Source: an uncultured Paracoccaceae bacterium (GTDB lineage Bacteria > Pseudomonadota > Alphaproteobacteria > Rhodobacterales > Rhodobacteraceae). From it: 64,000 bases of DNA. The stretch is taken from positions 806,001-870,000 of the forward strand of contig CANMTD010000002.1 in assembly GCA_947500775.1 (NCBI GenBank). The letters run 5' to 3'. Below, one piece after another: positions 36,045-46,151 of the stretch. The notes beneath the pieces are model-generated. The model was not told the origin of the DNA and made no database searches. It worked only from the letters and a program-made list of their open reading frames with translations. The first letter of the stretch is position 1. Each line of letters opens with the position of its first letter. The position numbers and the translations under genes are program-made.

Positions 36045-37808
36045 TCAGAATCTCTTTAGGGGGATTTCATGCTTTTTCAGCGCATAACCGACCTGGCGCG
36101 GTGTCATGCCAAGCAGCCGCGCGGCCTTGGCCTGGACCCAACCGGCCTGCTCCATCGCCTCGACCAGCTCGTCGCGTTCGGTATCGGCGGTCTTGCGCTG
36201 TGGCTGAACGGGCAACGCGGGGCGGCTTTCCGGTTGGGACTGGCGAAACCCGCCGTCCATTGCATAGACCACGTCGCCCGCCGCCAGACCACCGATCGGC
36301 GAGCTGTTATTGTCCTGCAGGCGCCAAAGCTCTGCCGAAAAACACGCGTCCTGTTTGCACGCCATGTCCAAAGCATCGATCACATCGCCGTCGCACAGCG
36401 CCGCAGTTCGGTTGATGCAGTTTTCCAGTTCGCGGACATTGCCCGGAAACTGACACCCCACCAATGTATCCAGCGCGCTTTTGGAAAGGTTCAGATTGGT
36501 CCCGTTTTCCATGTTGAAACGGTCAAGGAATGTCTGGGCCAGGGCCGGAATATCGCTGCTGCGTTCCCGAAGCGGAGGCAACTGGATCGGCACGACGCAA
36601 ATGCGGAAATAAAGATCCGCCCTGAATTTCCCACGCGCCACCGCCTGTTCAAGATCACGGTTCGTGGCCGTGATAAGCCGCACGTCCACCTTCAGCGTCC
36701 TGGTGCCGCCAACCCGTTCGAACTCTCCCTCTTGCAGCACGCGCAGCAGCTTGGTCTGGAATTCGTGGTTGATCTCGCCAATCTCGTCAAGGAAAAGCGT
36801 GCCGCCGTCCGCCAGTTCAAACCGGCCTTTCTTTTGGCCCACCGCGCCCGTGAACGACCCTTTCTCGTGACCGAAAAGCTCGGTTTCCAGCAATGTGTCG
36901 CTAAGGGCGGCGCAATTGACTGTCACGAAGGGCTTATCCTTGCGGTCGCTCAGGGTATGAAGCGCGCGGGCAAACAGCTCTTTGCCGGTTCCGCTCTCTC
37001 CGCGCAGAAGAACCTGAGCGCTGGTTTTGGCCACCTTGCTCACACGCTTGATGACCGCGCCAATCGCCTCGCTGTTGCCGATGATACCGTCGACCGCTTC
37101 GATCGGAATTGCGGACTCGGCATTTTGACGCTCGGCCTGGGCGGCCTTAAGCGCATCGCCCGCCTCGCGGATCATCCGCTCGCGGTCCCGCGCCACGCTG
37201 CGCCGGAACCGCAAAGATTGTTCGATAAGCGAAGCGATCATCGTCATCACACGCAGATCATTGCTTACGTCCCGGGCCGGATCGTCGAAAAACGGGCGAT
37301 AGGCCCCAAGCACCCCGATGACCAGCGGCGATTCCGCGTCGGCCCGGATCGGCGCCGCGATCGCGGCAAGTTTGGACCCCGCCAGATGTTTGGGCAGGGC
37401 GCCTTTGCCAAACTCATCCTCCACATGCAGCGAGACCAGCGGCAGGCCGGTCTTGAACACCGTGGCCACGATTTTTTCAGGAAGCGCATTGCTTGACGCA
37501 GGCTGCGGGGCCGTGCCCCGCCCGGTCGCGGAAAAGACGAACGGGTTCGGCACCGGTCTGCAGGCCGAGTTTTCCGGCTTTTCGACCAGCAAAGCCAGCG
37601 CGCCGTCGCACAGCCCCATGAACGAGTTGAGAATGGTGAACACCGCCGGCATTGCCTTGACCGGATCGGCCGCGCCCGTAATAAGCTTGGCCACCTCGAA
37701 TACCGCCTCAAGCGAGAGGCTTTCAGAGGTGTTGTGTCGCGAAAGCAATGGCCGGGGGCGCGCGTTGCTCGAAACAACTCGGATGGGCTCGACGACATCA
37801 ATATGCAT
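36045..37808 (-). CDS. nifA: NifA, nif-specific sigma-54 activator
   Basis: NifA opens sigma-54 promoters of the nif operons. The 587-residue protein has a GAF domain (~30-205) and the AAA+ domain: Walker A GESGTGKE at 270-277, the GSFTGA loop at ~317-322, and FLDEIGE at ~339-345. A C-terminal Fis-type HTH is present ([20 protein letters not shown]). The interdomain cysteines C452-x11-C464-x19-C484-x4-C489 match the oxygen/redox motif of NifL-independent NifA proteins exactly. It is monocistronic, with nifB downstream on its own promoter. Confidence 0.97.
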   Translation of the reverse strand: MHIDVVEPIRVVSSNARPRPLLSRHNTSESLSLEAVFEVAKLITGAADPVKAMPAVFTILNSFMGLCDGALALLVEKPENSACRPVPNPFVFSATGRGTAPQPASSNALPEKIVATVFKTGLPLVSLHVEDEFGKGALPKHLAGSKLAAIAAPIRADAESPLVIGVLGAYRPFFDDPARDVSNDLRVMTMIASLIEQSLRFRRSVARDRERMIREAGDALKAAQAERQNAESAIPIEAVDGIIGNSEAIGAVIKRVSKVAKTSAQVLLRGESGTGKELFARALHTLSDRKDKPFVTVNCAALSDTLLETELFGHEKGSFTGAVGQKKGRFELADGGTLFLDEIGEINHEFQTKLLRVLQEGEFERVGGTRTLKVDVRLITATNRDLEQAVARGKFRADLYFRICVVPIQLPPLRERSSDIPALAQTFLDRFNMENGTNLNLSKSALDTLVGCQFPGNVRELENCINRTAALCDGDVIDALDMACKQDACFSAELWRLQDNNSSPIGGLAAGDVVYAMDGGFRQSQPESRPALPVQPQRKTADTERDELVEAMEQAGWVQAKAARLLGMTPRQVGYALKKHEIPLKRF

Positions 37809-37924
37809 GGCTATGGGCTTTGCTAAGATGGATATGGATCAGGCGTGTGTTTCGCGTTTTCCTGTGTTCATTACACGGGCGCTTTGTCAGAAAGTCCAGA
37901 AAACCGGCGATATTCTTCGGTGCC

Positions 37925-37942
37925 AGGCCGGTTGACCGGCCT
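37925..37942. promoter_or_regulatory. Perfect palindrome AGGCCGGT-TG-ACCGGCCT upstream of nifA
   Basis: Eight-base arms around a two-base centre, about 117 bases upstream of the nifA ATG. The position fits an operator. The sequence does not match NtrC, FNR or NifA consensus sites. Confidence 0.5.
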
Positions 37943-38126
37943 ATGTGCCTGCTGGGATCGGGTTCTGCCAAAAATTTGGGCGCCATCGTTTCGATACCGC
38001 TAACGCAGCGTGTTCCCTGGATCTGGCCGGGGCGGCCGCACAGGCAGGGTTTGGCAGTGGTTCAGATCGATCCGGCCACCACCGGCGGCCGAAGTGCCCT
38101 GCCCTATGGGCATTTGCGGGCAAAGA

Positions 38127-38150
38127 CCTGCCGGATAGCCCTCCGGCAGG
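38127..38150 (-). terminator. Terminator after the peroxiredoxin gene
   Basis: CCTGCCGGA / TCCGGCAGG perfect nine-base arms with a six-base loop, then TCTTTG on the reverse strand, 20 bases beyond the stop. Confidence 0.7.
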
Positions 38151-38169
38151 TGTCACAGGGTGTGGCGCC

Positions 38170-38709
38170 TCAGGCGGCCTGTGCCTGCTCAAGGTATTTC
38201 AGCAGGTTTTCCGGGCTCGACTCGCCATATGGGTCGTCGGGGCAGTTGTCCATCAGCCCCGGCTCTTCGAACCAGGCTTCGATCAGCCCGTTGTTGATAA
38301 TGGCCGCATAGCGCCAGGAACGCAGGCCAAAGCCAAGATTATCCTTGCGCACCAGCATTCCCATCTTGCGGGTAAACTCTCCGGACCCGTCGGGGATCAT
38401 TCCAATGTTGTCGATCCCCTGGGCTTCGGCCCATTTGTTCATGGTGAAGGCGTCATTGACCGACAGGCAATAGATGGCGTCGATCCCGGCCTTGGCAAAG
38501 GCCGCGAAATTATCGCTGTACCCGGGAAGCTGATAGGTCGAACAGGTGGGCGTGAACGCCCCCGGAAGCGAGAACAGCACCACCCGCTTGCCAGCGAAAT
38601 AGTCGGCGGTCGACATGTCCTGCCAGCGATACGGGTTGTCCCCCCCGACACTGTCGTCGCGCACGCGGGTTCGGAAGGTCACATCGGGAATTTTGGTGTT
38701 CGTTTTCAT
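38170..38709 (-). CDS. Peroxiredoxin (Prx5-like), nif-linked
   Basis: It reduces hydrogen peroxide and organic peroxides using thiols. The 179-residue protein has the Prx5 active site PGAFTPTCSTYQLPGY with peroxidatic C56. SVNDAFTMNKWAEAQG and the C-terminal NCPDDPYGES are also present. It follows fdxD by 91 bases in the same direction and has no obvious promoter of its own, so it is likely driven by the fdxD sigma-54 promoter. The reductant (ferredoxin, glutathione or thioredoxin) is unknown. Confidence 0.9.
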   Translation of the reverse strand: MKTNTKIPDVTFRTRVRDDSVGGDNPYRWQDMSTADYFAGKRVVLFSLPGAFTPTCSTYQLPGYSDNFAAFAKAGIDAIYCLSVNDAFTMNKWAEAQGIDNIGMIPDGSGEFTRKMGMLVRKDNLGFGLRSWRYAAIINNGLIEAWFEEPGLMDNCPDDPYGESSPENLLKYLEQAQAA

Positions 38710-38800
38710 GGCGTCTTTCCTGTTGATGGTTGCTTGCCGCGCCTTTTGCGGCCTCCGGTCGCGGTCGCCGATGCGCCCGCAAATCGCGGCATATCTGGCG

Positions 38801-39172
38801 TCAGAATGACCCGCCGGGCGTGCCCGGAAAGCTGATTTTCACATCCTCGTGGCGGGCGATATACTGGCAGGCCAAGCGGAATCGCGGCGGCATGTCGTTG
38901 ACCTCGGCATCCTCAAGTTCTTCGGGCGAAAGCTTCTGAAGTTCCTTGAGCCGCGCTTTTTCCTTTTCCGTCAAGGCCATGCCCATCTTGGGTTTGTCTT
39001 CCAGATAGGTGACTTCGATCAGGCAAGAACCACAGTCCCCGTCGCGGCATTCGAAAGGGATCGGAATCTGTTGTTCCTCGGCAAGGACAAGGATTGTTTT
39101 GGTATTCCCCGCCACTGCATAGACGGTCTTGTCCCGATGCATTATCGGCGACGAAAAGGTAATATTTGCCAT
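38801..39172 (-). CDS. fdxD: [2Fe-2S] ferredoxin FdxD (FdV type)
   Basis: The 123-residue protein has ligand cysteines C42, C47, C50 and C102 (ECRDGDCGSC ... LACQYIA). A long helical insertion of charged residues (LTEKEKARLKELQKLSPEEL) between the third and fourth ligands is characteristic of R. capsulatus FdV. The ATG at 39172 has GGAAC upstream. It has its own sigma-54 promoter and NifA site. Confidence 0.87.
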   Translation of the reverse strand: MANITFSSPIMHRDKTVYAVAGNTKTILVLAEEQQIPIPFECRDGDCGSCLIEVTYLEDKPKMGMALTEKEKARLKELQKLSPEELEDAEVNDMPPRFRLACQYIARHEDVKISFPGTPGGSF

Positions 39173-39232
39173 CGGCTTGTTCCTTTCGGACAGAGACTTG
39201 GGATGCGGCACGCCTGCCCGCCCTTTAACCGA

Positions 39233-39248
39233 AGCAATCTTTGTGCCA
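39233..39248 (-). promoter_or_regulatory. Sigma-54 promoter of fdxD
   Basis: The reverse strand reads TGGCACAAAGATTGCT, exact TGGCAC-N5-TTGC, 61 bases upstream of the fdxD ATG. Confidence 0.9.
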
Positions 39249-39298
39249 GAGTGTTTTTCATGTGTTTTCAAATGGCTGGCACAGCGGGGTGAATGAAT

Positions 39299-39314
39299 TG
39301 TCGGATCAGCGACA
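39299..39314. promoter_or_regulatory. NifA upstream activator site for fdxD
   Basis: TGTCGGATCAGCGACA is a perfect TGT-N10-ACA, about 50 bases above the -24 element, before the rnfF stop at 39366. Confidence 0.78.
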
Positions 39315-39365
39315 TTGTTTGTCGCGTCGCGCGGGGCAAAGGGCACAAGCCAGGGCACCGGCATC

Positions 39366-40511
39366 TCAGAACACCGGGCAGCGTTGCCCCTGCGATTGAT
39401 CCCTGGCCGATTGGTATGAAACCGGCGCGCCAGAGACCGGGATTTGCGGCAGCGCGATAACCTGAAGCCCCTCGGGCAGGACGCCCGCAACCGGCTCCAG
39501 CCGCGCGGCCATGGCGGGCGTGGCATAGGAACGTCCGGCGGCGTCGATCAACAGGACCGCCTCAACCCCCATGTCCCGCGCGGTGTCCACCCATCCGTCG
39601 CGCCCGGCCACGCTAAGGGCCGTCGCCGCCGCATCCGCGCGCGCGCCGTTGGTGTCGAGCACTGAAACCGAAACGATTTCGCGGACCGGAAGCCCGGTGC
39701 GCGGGTCCAGTATATGCGAAAACCGGACACCGCCATGGTCAAGATAACGCTCATAATTGCCAGAGGTATAAAGCACCTCGCCCGACCGCAGCGAAATCGC
39801 CGCCACCGCCCCCCAGACAAAGGGATCGCGGATCGCCACGCGCCACGGCCGCGCACCGTGCCCCCCGATCACGTTCACATCGCCACCGGCATTGAGAACG
39901 GCGTTATGGATGCCTCTTGCCGCCAAATCCCGCGCCGCCAGATCAAGCGCGACCCCCTTTGCGAAACCGCCAAGATCAAGCTGAACAGCCGGATTGACCG
40001 ACGAGATCCGGTTCCCGTCGAAACGCAGGTCGGACATGCCCGGATGCGCCGCAAGAAAGGCATCGACATCCGCCGCGGCGGGGCGCGCGCCCTGCGGGGG
40101 CGTGTCCGCGTGGAACCCCCACAATCCGACCAGCCCGCCGATCGCGGGATCAAACAGCCCGCCGCTGGCACACGAAAGCTGCGATCCCTGACGCAGCACC
40201 GCCGCCAGCGTCGGGTCGACCGTATAGGACGTGCCGGCCGCAATGGCCGCATTGAGGTTTTCAAGCTCTCCTGGCTGCCAAGCGTGCCAATCCGAATGGT
40301 ATCGCTGAAAGGCCTGCCCAAGCGCTGCGGTCGCGGCGCGCGCCTTGGCGGGGGCCTCGTCGTAGATCACCACCTCGACCAGCGTACCGAAGACATAAAG
40401 CGTTTCGCGAAATTCGCGATCAGCACGATTGCCCCTTTCCAGCCCGAAAAGCAAAAGCGCGATCAGCCCGGCAACCACAAGCCGGGATCGAAGAAACGCT
40501 GTGGCGCTCAT
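39366..40511 (-). CDS. rnfF: RnfF, ApbE-family FAD:protein FMN transferase
   Basis: It attaches FMN covalently to Thr/Ser of RnfG and RnfD in the periplasm. The 381-residue protein has an N-terminal membrane anchor/signal (VVAGLIALLLFGLERG). It also shows the ApbE marks GLFDPAIGGLVGLWGF, LDLGGFAKGVALDLAA and NAGGDVNVIG, and FSHILDPRTGLPV with the T/D metal region. It starts within a four-base overlap of the rseC-like gene. In R. capsulatus the same order fdxC-fdxN-rnfF is known. Confidence 0.92.
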   Translation of the reverse strand: MSATAFLRSRLVVAGLIALLLFGLERGNRADREFRETLYVFGTLVEVVIYDEAPAKARAATAALGQAFQRYHSDWHAWQPGELENLNAAIAAGTSYTVDPTLAAVLRQGSQLSCASGGLFDPAIGGLVGLWGFHADTPPQGARPAAADVDAFLAAHPGMSDLRFDGNRISSVNPAVQLDLGGFAKGVALDLAARDLAARGIHNAVLNAGGDVNVIGGHGARPWRVAIRDPFVWGAVAAISLRSGEVLYTSGNYERYLDHGGVRFSHILDPRTGLPVREIVSVSVLDTNGARADAAATALSVAGRDGWVDTARDMGVEAVLLIDAAGRSYATPAMAARLEPVAGVLPEGLQVIALPQIPVSGAPVSYQSARDQSQGQRCPVF

Positions 40512-41020
40512 GCCTTGGCCTCATCGTGTGATCCGGGCGTGACCACCGCCTCGATCCGAAGTTTCGACGACATCCGACCGCGCCGCTCGGCCCAAAGCAG
40601 TGGTATCAGCGACAGCGCCAGAACCGGCAGCGAAAGGACCGCGGCCACCACATCCGGCAGGCCAAGCCCAATGAAACATGCCGCCGCCAGAGCAAGCGAA
40701 GCTGGCGGCAGCAGATGGGCCAACACCATCCCGCCCAGAAATGTGCCCGCGGGCATCGCGACGATGACCTCGTCGCCCGGCCGCACGGCGCGGGTGCGCG
40801 GCACGCGGATGGTGGATCGCCCGCCGCCGATCATTTCTGTCAACGCCCCTGCCCCGCAACCGGCGCGCACGCCACAGCGTGAACAGGCCGATGCGCGGTC
40901 TACCTCAAGCCGGATGAAATCCTTTTCGATCGCGGCCACGCGAAGCCTTTGGCGCAGGACATGCCCTGCACCTGTCTGGTCCTGACAGGCGGTCACGGCA
41001 TCATTTCTGCCGCTAAGCAT
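40508..41020 (-). CDS. RseC/MucC-family membrane protein
   Basis: A 170-residue protein. The cytosolic N-terminus has a cysteine-rich sequence ACSRCGVRAGCGAG, then a small beta domain (GDEVIVAMPAG). Two membrane helices follow (~95-117 and ~120-142), and a basic tail. RseC relatives sit with rsx/rnf genes in other bacteria and help reduce SoxR (established for RsxABCDGE-RseC). Here it overlaps fdxN by eight bases and rnfF by four, pointing to Rnf assembly or cluster insertion. Confidence 0.85.
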   Translation of the reverse strand: MLSGRNDAVTACQDQTGAGHVLRQRLRVAAIEKDFIRLEVDRASACSRCGVRAGCGAGALTEMIGGGRSTIRVPRTRAVRPGDEVIVAMPAGTFLGGMVLAHLLPPASLALAAACFIGLGLPDVVAAVLSLPVLALSLIPLLWAERRGRMSSKLRIEAVVTPGSHDEAKA

Positions 41021-41213
41021 CTGCGGGAATGATGCATCCTTCTTCCATGCAAACGCTCAGGCATTGCGGCATGTCATGGTCGGGTTCGCATTCCGTGCAG
41101 GTATCGGCATTGATGAAAAACACCCCTTTCTTCGGGATGATCGCGCCGGTCGGGCAGACCGGCTCGCAATCGCCACAGGCGGTGCAAAGGTCGGAAACGA
41201 TGAACATGGCCAT
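41013..41213 (-). CDS. fdxN: Ferredoxin I, FdxN, 2[4Fe-4S]
   Basis: The main electron donor to nitrogenase in R. capsulatus is FdI, encoded by fdxN in this position. The 66-residue protein has CTACGDCEPVCP, CTECEPDHDMPQCLSVC and a final CIIPADA. The start at 41213 (MAMFIVSDLC) has a GGAG site. It lies between fdxC and the rseC-like gene. A homologue is at 34113. Confidence 0.93.
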   Translation of the reverse strand: MAMFIVSDLCTACGDCEPVCPTGAIIPKKGVFFINADTCTECEPDHDMPQCLSVCMEEGCIIPADA

Positions 41214-41290
41214 ATCTTGGCTCCTTTTCTTCCTGTTGTGGGGCCCGGCAAAATGCCGGGGGGGGGTCGTCTGGCACCGCGCGGGCGGCG

Positions 41291-42914
<1,624 letters not shown>

Positions 42915-42967
42915 GGGCAGGCTCTCCTCGCCGTTGGCACGGCTTGCTGGCACATATGCAGAATGAA

Positions 42968-42982
42968 GCAAGGACCGTGCCA
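42968..42982 (-). promoter_or_regulatory. Sigma-54 promoter of fprA-fdxC-fdxN-rseC-rnfF
   Basis: The reverse strand reads TGGCACGGTCCTTGC (exact), 54 bases upstream of the fprA GTG. It also decides that start. Confidence 0.9.
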
Positions 42983-43097
42983 GATCGCGCGCGGCGCGGC
43001 GCGACCTGAAAGAAAGCTTTAATACCCGCCAGTTTCGCAGGGACATTCCGGTTTTGCGTCAGGGTTTCTGGTTTGCCTGCCGGGTTGTCCGACAAAT

Positions 43098-43113
43098 TGT
43101 AGGAAACACAACA
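43098..43113. promoter_or_regulatory. NifA site in the divergent fprA/rnfA region
   Basis: TGTAGGAAACACAACA is a perfect TGT-N10-ACA, 116 bases from the fprA -24 box and 188 from the rnfA -24 box. It is the only perfect site between the two promoters, so it may serve both. Confidence 0.72.
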
Positions 43114-43300
43114 CAACCCAAGGCGCGCCCCGGCACCGGAAAAGGCGCGCCAGTAAAACGCCCCCCACCGGCCAAGCCGCAAGGCACCGAATGGCCCGCA
43201 TTTCAACGCCATAACGGCCAAAGGCCAGCGGCACGGCACGCCCGGCAGCCTGTTTGCGCCGGGTTGCACAAAGGCCCGCCGCCGGTCGCCAGTTCGGGCA

Positions 43301-43316
43301 TGGCACGCACCTTGCT
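43301..43316 (+). promoter_or_regulatory. Sigma-54 promoter of the rnf operon
   Basis: TGGCACGCACCTTGCT on the forward strand is exact TGGCAC-N5-TTGC, about 100 bases upstream of the rnfA ATG. Confidence 0.9.
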
Positions 43317-43413
43317 TCGGTCCTTTACGTAAACCGTGATGCCTAAAGCCAGGCACCACATCGCCGTCGTGATCGGCTGCAAAGCTGCGGCGGGCGAAAT
43401 CTGGAAGTGTCGT

Positions 43414-43995
43414 ATGCAAGATTTCTTTCTGCTCCTGCTGGGAACCGCCCTGGTCAACAATGTCGTTCTGGTAAAGTTTCTGGGGCTGTGCCCGTTCATG
43501 GGTGTTTCCAGAAAGATCGACGCCGCCATCGGCATGGGACTGGCCACAACCTTCGTCCTGACGCTTGCGTCGGCGTCAAGCTGGGTCGTCGAGACATTCA
43601 TCCTGATCCCCCTGGGTCTGGGGTTTCTGCGCATCCTCAGCTTCATTCTGGTGATCGCCGCGATCGTGCAATTCACCGAAGCGGTCATCCGCAAGGTCTC
43701 GCCGGGGCTATACCGGGCGCTTGGCATCTACCTGCCGCTTATCACCACCAATTGCGCCGTGCTTGGCGTGGCGCTTTTGAACGTTCAACAGGGGCATGGC
43801 TTTGCGCAAAGCCTGCTTTATGGGTTCGGGTCCGCGCTTGGCTTCACCCTCGTGCTCGTCATCTTTGCCGGGATGCGCGAACGGCTGGCTCAGGTGGCGG
43901 TCCCGGCACCGTTTGCCGGCCCCCCGATCGCCTTCATCACCGCCGGATTGCTGTCCATGGCCTTCATGGGTTTCGCCGGTCTGGTGCCGAACTGA
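43414..43995 (+). CDS. rnfA: RnfA, Rnf complex membrane subunit
   Basis: RnfA and RnfE form the inverted membrane pair of the Rnf complex, which uses the ion gradient to drive NADH-to-ferredoxin electron flow in Rhodobacter. The 193-residue protein has six helices, with the paired cysteine motif near [11 protein letters not shown] and [14 protein letters not shown] (these hold a membrane [2Fe-2S] cluster in solved structures). The start [16 protein letters not shown] is the family N-terminus. The ATG 26 codons earlier adds non-family sequence. Confidence 0.95.
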   Translation: MQDFFLLLLGTALVNNVVLVKFLGLCPFMGVSRKIDAAIGMGLATTFVLTLASASSWVVETFILIPLGLGFLRILSFILVIAAIVQFTEAVIRKVSPGLYRALGIYLPLITTNCAVLGVALLNVQQGHGFAQSLLYGFGSALGFTLVLVIFAGMRERLAQVAVPAPFAGPPIAFITAGLLSMAFMGFAGLVPN

Positions 43996-44016
43996 CCAAC
44001 TGAAGGAGAACAACCT

Positions 44017-44571
44017 GTGCTTTCCGCCGTCGCATCAATGTCCGCTCTGGGCCTGGGTCTTGGCCTTCTGCTTGGAGAGGCTGCCCGCAGGTTCCATGTC
44101 GACACGCCGCCGCTTGTCGACGAGATCGAAACGGTCCTTCCCGGCACCAATTGCGGCCAGTGTGGTTTCCCCGGATGCCGAGGTGCTGCCGAGGCGCTGG
44201 CAGAGGGGGCGGCCCCCGTCACGCTGTGCCCGCCGGGCGGGCGCGACGTGGCGCTTCAGCTGGCCGATATCGTCGGGGCGGATGGTGCGGGCGCGGCCGA
44301 TCTGTCGGAAGTCGATGAGGTGCAACCGATCGTGGCCTTCATTTTCGAAGACCATTGCACCGGCTGCACGAAATGCTTCAAGCGCTGCCCGACCGATGCG
44401 ATTGTCGGGGCGGCCAAACAGGTCCACACCGTCGTCTTCGACGCCTGCATCGGCTGCGACGCCTGTATCGATGTCTGCCCCACCGAGGCGATCATCCACC
44501 GGCCCAAACCCATATCCCTTCGCGAATGGCACTGGGACAAACCCGACCTTCCGTTCGGCAAAGTCGCGTAG
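44017..44571 (+). CDS. rnfB: RnfB, Fe-S subunit (GTG start)
   Basis: RnfB is the ferredoxin-facing electron-transfer subunit. The 184-residue protein has an N-terminal membrane anchor (MSALGLGLGLLLGEAA) and the [4Fe-4S] domain CGQCGFPGC. Two ferredoxin-like motifs follow, CTGCTKCFKRCP and CIGCDACIDVCP. The start is a GTG at 44017, with AAGGAGAA seven bases ahead. Confidence 0.95.
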   Translation: MLSAVASMSALGLGLGLLLGEAARRFHVDTPPLVDEIETVLPGTNCGQCGFPGCRGAAEALAEGAAPVTLCPPGGRDVALQLADIVGADGAGAADLSEVDEVQPIVAFIFEDHCTGCTKCFKRCPTDAIVGAAKQVHTVVFDACIGCDACIDVCPTEAIIHRPKPISLREWHWDKPDLPFGKVA

Positions 44572-44582
44572 GGCCGCGTGTG

Positions 44583-46151
44583 ATGGCGCCGCTCCCTCTT
44601 CATATGCTGACAGATCCCGCCCGGCTGTTTTCCATCCGCGGCTGCGTTCACCCGGAAACGCGGAAATTCCTCAGCGCTGACTGCGCCATTGAGACCATGC
44701 CGATTCCGTCGCTGATCCGGGTGCCCCTGCAACAGCATATCGGCGTCGAGGCCGAACCGATCGTCAAACGCGACGACCTTGTCCTGAAGGGCCAGATCAT
44801 CGGCAAGGCGCGCGGCCCGGTCTCGGCCAATGTGCACGCGCCAACCTCGGGCCGGGTCATTGCCGTGGGGCATTTCGCGGCGCCGCACCCTTCGGGTCTT
44901 CCGGTTCCGACGATCACCATCCGCGCCGACGGCAAGGACCGCTGGGGCCCGCGGATGACGCGGCTGCGACCCGAAGGCGCCGATCCGGAAGAGATCGCCG
45001 CACGCGTCGCAGAGGCGGGCATTGTCGGCATGGGCGGCGCGACCTTCCCTTCGGCCGTCAAGCTGAACCTGCGGAACAAATACGATCTGCACACGCTGAT
45101 CATCAACGCGGCCGAATGCGAACCCTATCTGACCAGTGACGACCGCCTGCTGCGCGAACGGGCCGAAGAGGTGGCCGATGGCATCCGGATCATGGGCCTG
45201 GCGCTTGGCGTCCGGCGCATCATCGTTGCCATTGAATCGAACAAGCCTCAGGCCATTGCAGCCCTGCGCAGGCATATCGCCGGGATCGGCCCCGATGCCG
45301 GTATCGCCGTCGTGCCGACCCAGTATCCAATGGGCTCGGAAAAACATCTGGTGCAGACGGTGACCGGAAAAGAAACACCGGCCCGCGCATTGACGGCCGA
45401 GCTTGGGATCGTGGTGCACAACGCAGCCACAGCCTTTGCCGTGCATCAGGCCGTGCGCTATGGTGAGCCGCTGATTTCACGCGTGGTCACGATATCGGGG
45501 CGGGCCGTGGAGCGACCGGCAAATGTTCAGGCCCTGATCGGCACGCCTGTGGCGGATGCGCTGGCCCATTGCGGCGGGCTGATCGGCGAACCCGACCGGC
45601 TTTTGCTTGGCGGGCCGATGATGGGCCAGCCGATACAGAACCTGCGCGTGCCGATCGTGAAAGGTACAAACGGTATTCTGGCGCTGACAAAATCCGAAAC
45701 ACGCCACGAGGCGTCCATGCCCTGCATCCGCTGCGGATCTTGCGTGCAGGTCTGCCCCTGCGGGCTGACCCCGCTGGAACTTAACGCTCACATCCAGGCC
45801 GACGATCTGGAAGGTGCGGTCAAGATAGGCCTGCTTGATTGCGTCGCCTGCGGCGCGTGTTCCTATATCTGCCCGTCCAATATTCCTCTGGTGCAGGGGT
45901 TCAACTTTGCCAAGGGCAAACTGGCGAAAATGCAAAGCTGGAAACATCAGCAGGATGAAACCAAGCGTCTGGCCGCCGCCCGCAAAGCCCGCGAGGACGC
46001 CATCGCCGAAGCCAAGCGCGCGGCCATGGCGCGGCACAAGGCCGCGACCGCCGCCCGCAAGCAGCGCGAGGCGGAAGAGGCGGCGCGGGACGCAGCAACA
46101 CCCGACACACCCAAGGCCGACCACCCCCAGACAAGCGAGGCCATGGAATGA
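44583..46151 (+). CDS. rnfC: RnfC, NADH-binding Fe-S subunit
   Basis: This is the soluble NADH dehydrogenase part of Rnf, related to NuoF. The 522-residue protein has a biotinyl-like N-domain (KGQIIGKARGPVSANVHAPT), the Rossmann/SLBB part (IINAAECEPYLTSDDRLLRE), two [4Fe-4S] motifs (CIRCGSCVQVCPCGLTP and CVACGACSYICPSNIPL), and a charged C-terminal helix. The ATG at 44583 follows the rnfB stop by 11 bases; an ATG at 44604 is possible. Confidence 0.95.
   Translation: MAPLPLHMLTDPARLFSIRGCVHPETRKFLSADCAIETMPIPSLIRVPLQQHIGVEAEPIVKRDDLVLKGQIIGKARGPVSANVHAPTSGRVIAVGHFAAPHPSGLPVPTITIRADGKDRWGPRMTRLRPEGADPEEIAARVAEAGIVGMGGATFPSAVKLNLRNKYDLHTLIINAAECEPYLTSDDRLLRERAEEVADGIRIMGLALGVRRIIVAIESNKPQAIAALRRHIAGIGPDAGIAVVPTQYPMGSEKHLVQTVTGKETPARALTAELGIVVHNAATAFAVHQAVRYGEPLISRVVTISGRAVERPANVQALIGTPVADALAHCGGLIGEPDRLLLGGPMMGQPIQNLRVPIVKGTNGILALTKSETRHEASMPCIRCGSCVQVCPCGLTPLELNAHIQADDLEGAVKIGLLDCVACGACSYICPSNIPLVQGFNFAKGKLAKMQSWKHQQDETKRLAAARKAREDAIAEAKRAAMARHKAATAARKQREAEEAARDAATPDTPKADHPQTSEAME

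Larger units (their letters stand above)
37809..38169. other. Gene-free region upstream of nifA
   Basis: It holds an 18-base palindrome at 37925-37942 and the terminator of the peroxiredoxin gene (38127-38150). No sigma-54 element or TGT-N10-ACA site is seen, so nifA is probably controlled by another system (NtrC or a redox regulator); no exact NtrC dyad was found. Confidence 0.6.
42915..43413. other. Divergent control region fprA / rnfA
   Basis: About 500 bases without a gene, holding two sigma-54 promoters facing outward and one perfect NifA site. Near it lies a small palindrome, TTGTC-C-GACAA (43086-43096). No other feature is seen. Confidence 0.7.

Noticed and set aside
42935-42947. TGGCACGGCTTGC as a forward sigma-54 promoter
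   Set aside because: The spacer is N3 rather than N5, and it lies just upstream of the fprA start on the wrong strand.
42915-43046. ATG start of fprA at 43046
   Set aside because: It lies upstream of the exact sigma-54 promoter; the added N-terminus does not resemble flavodiiron proteins.
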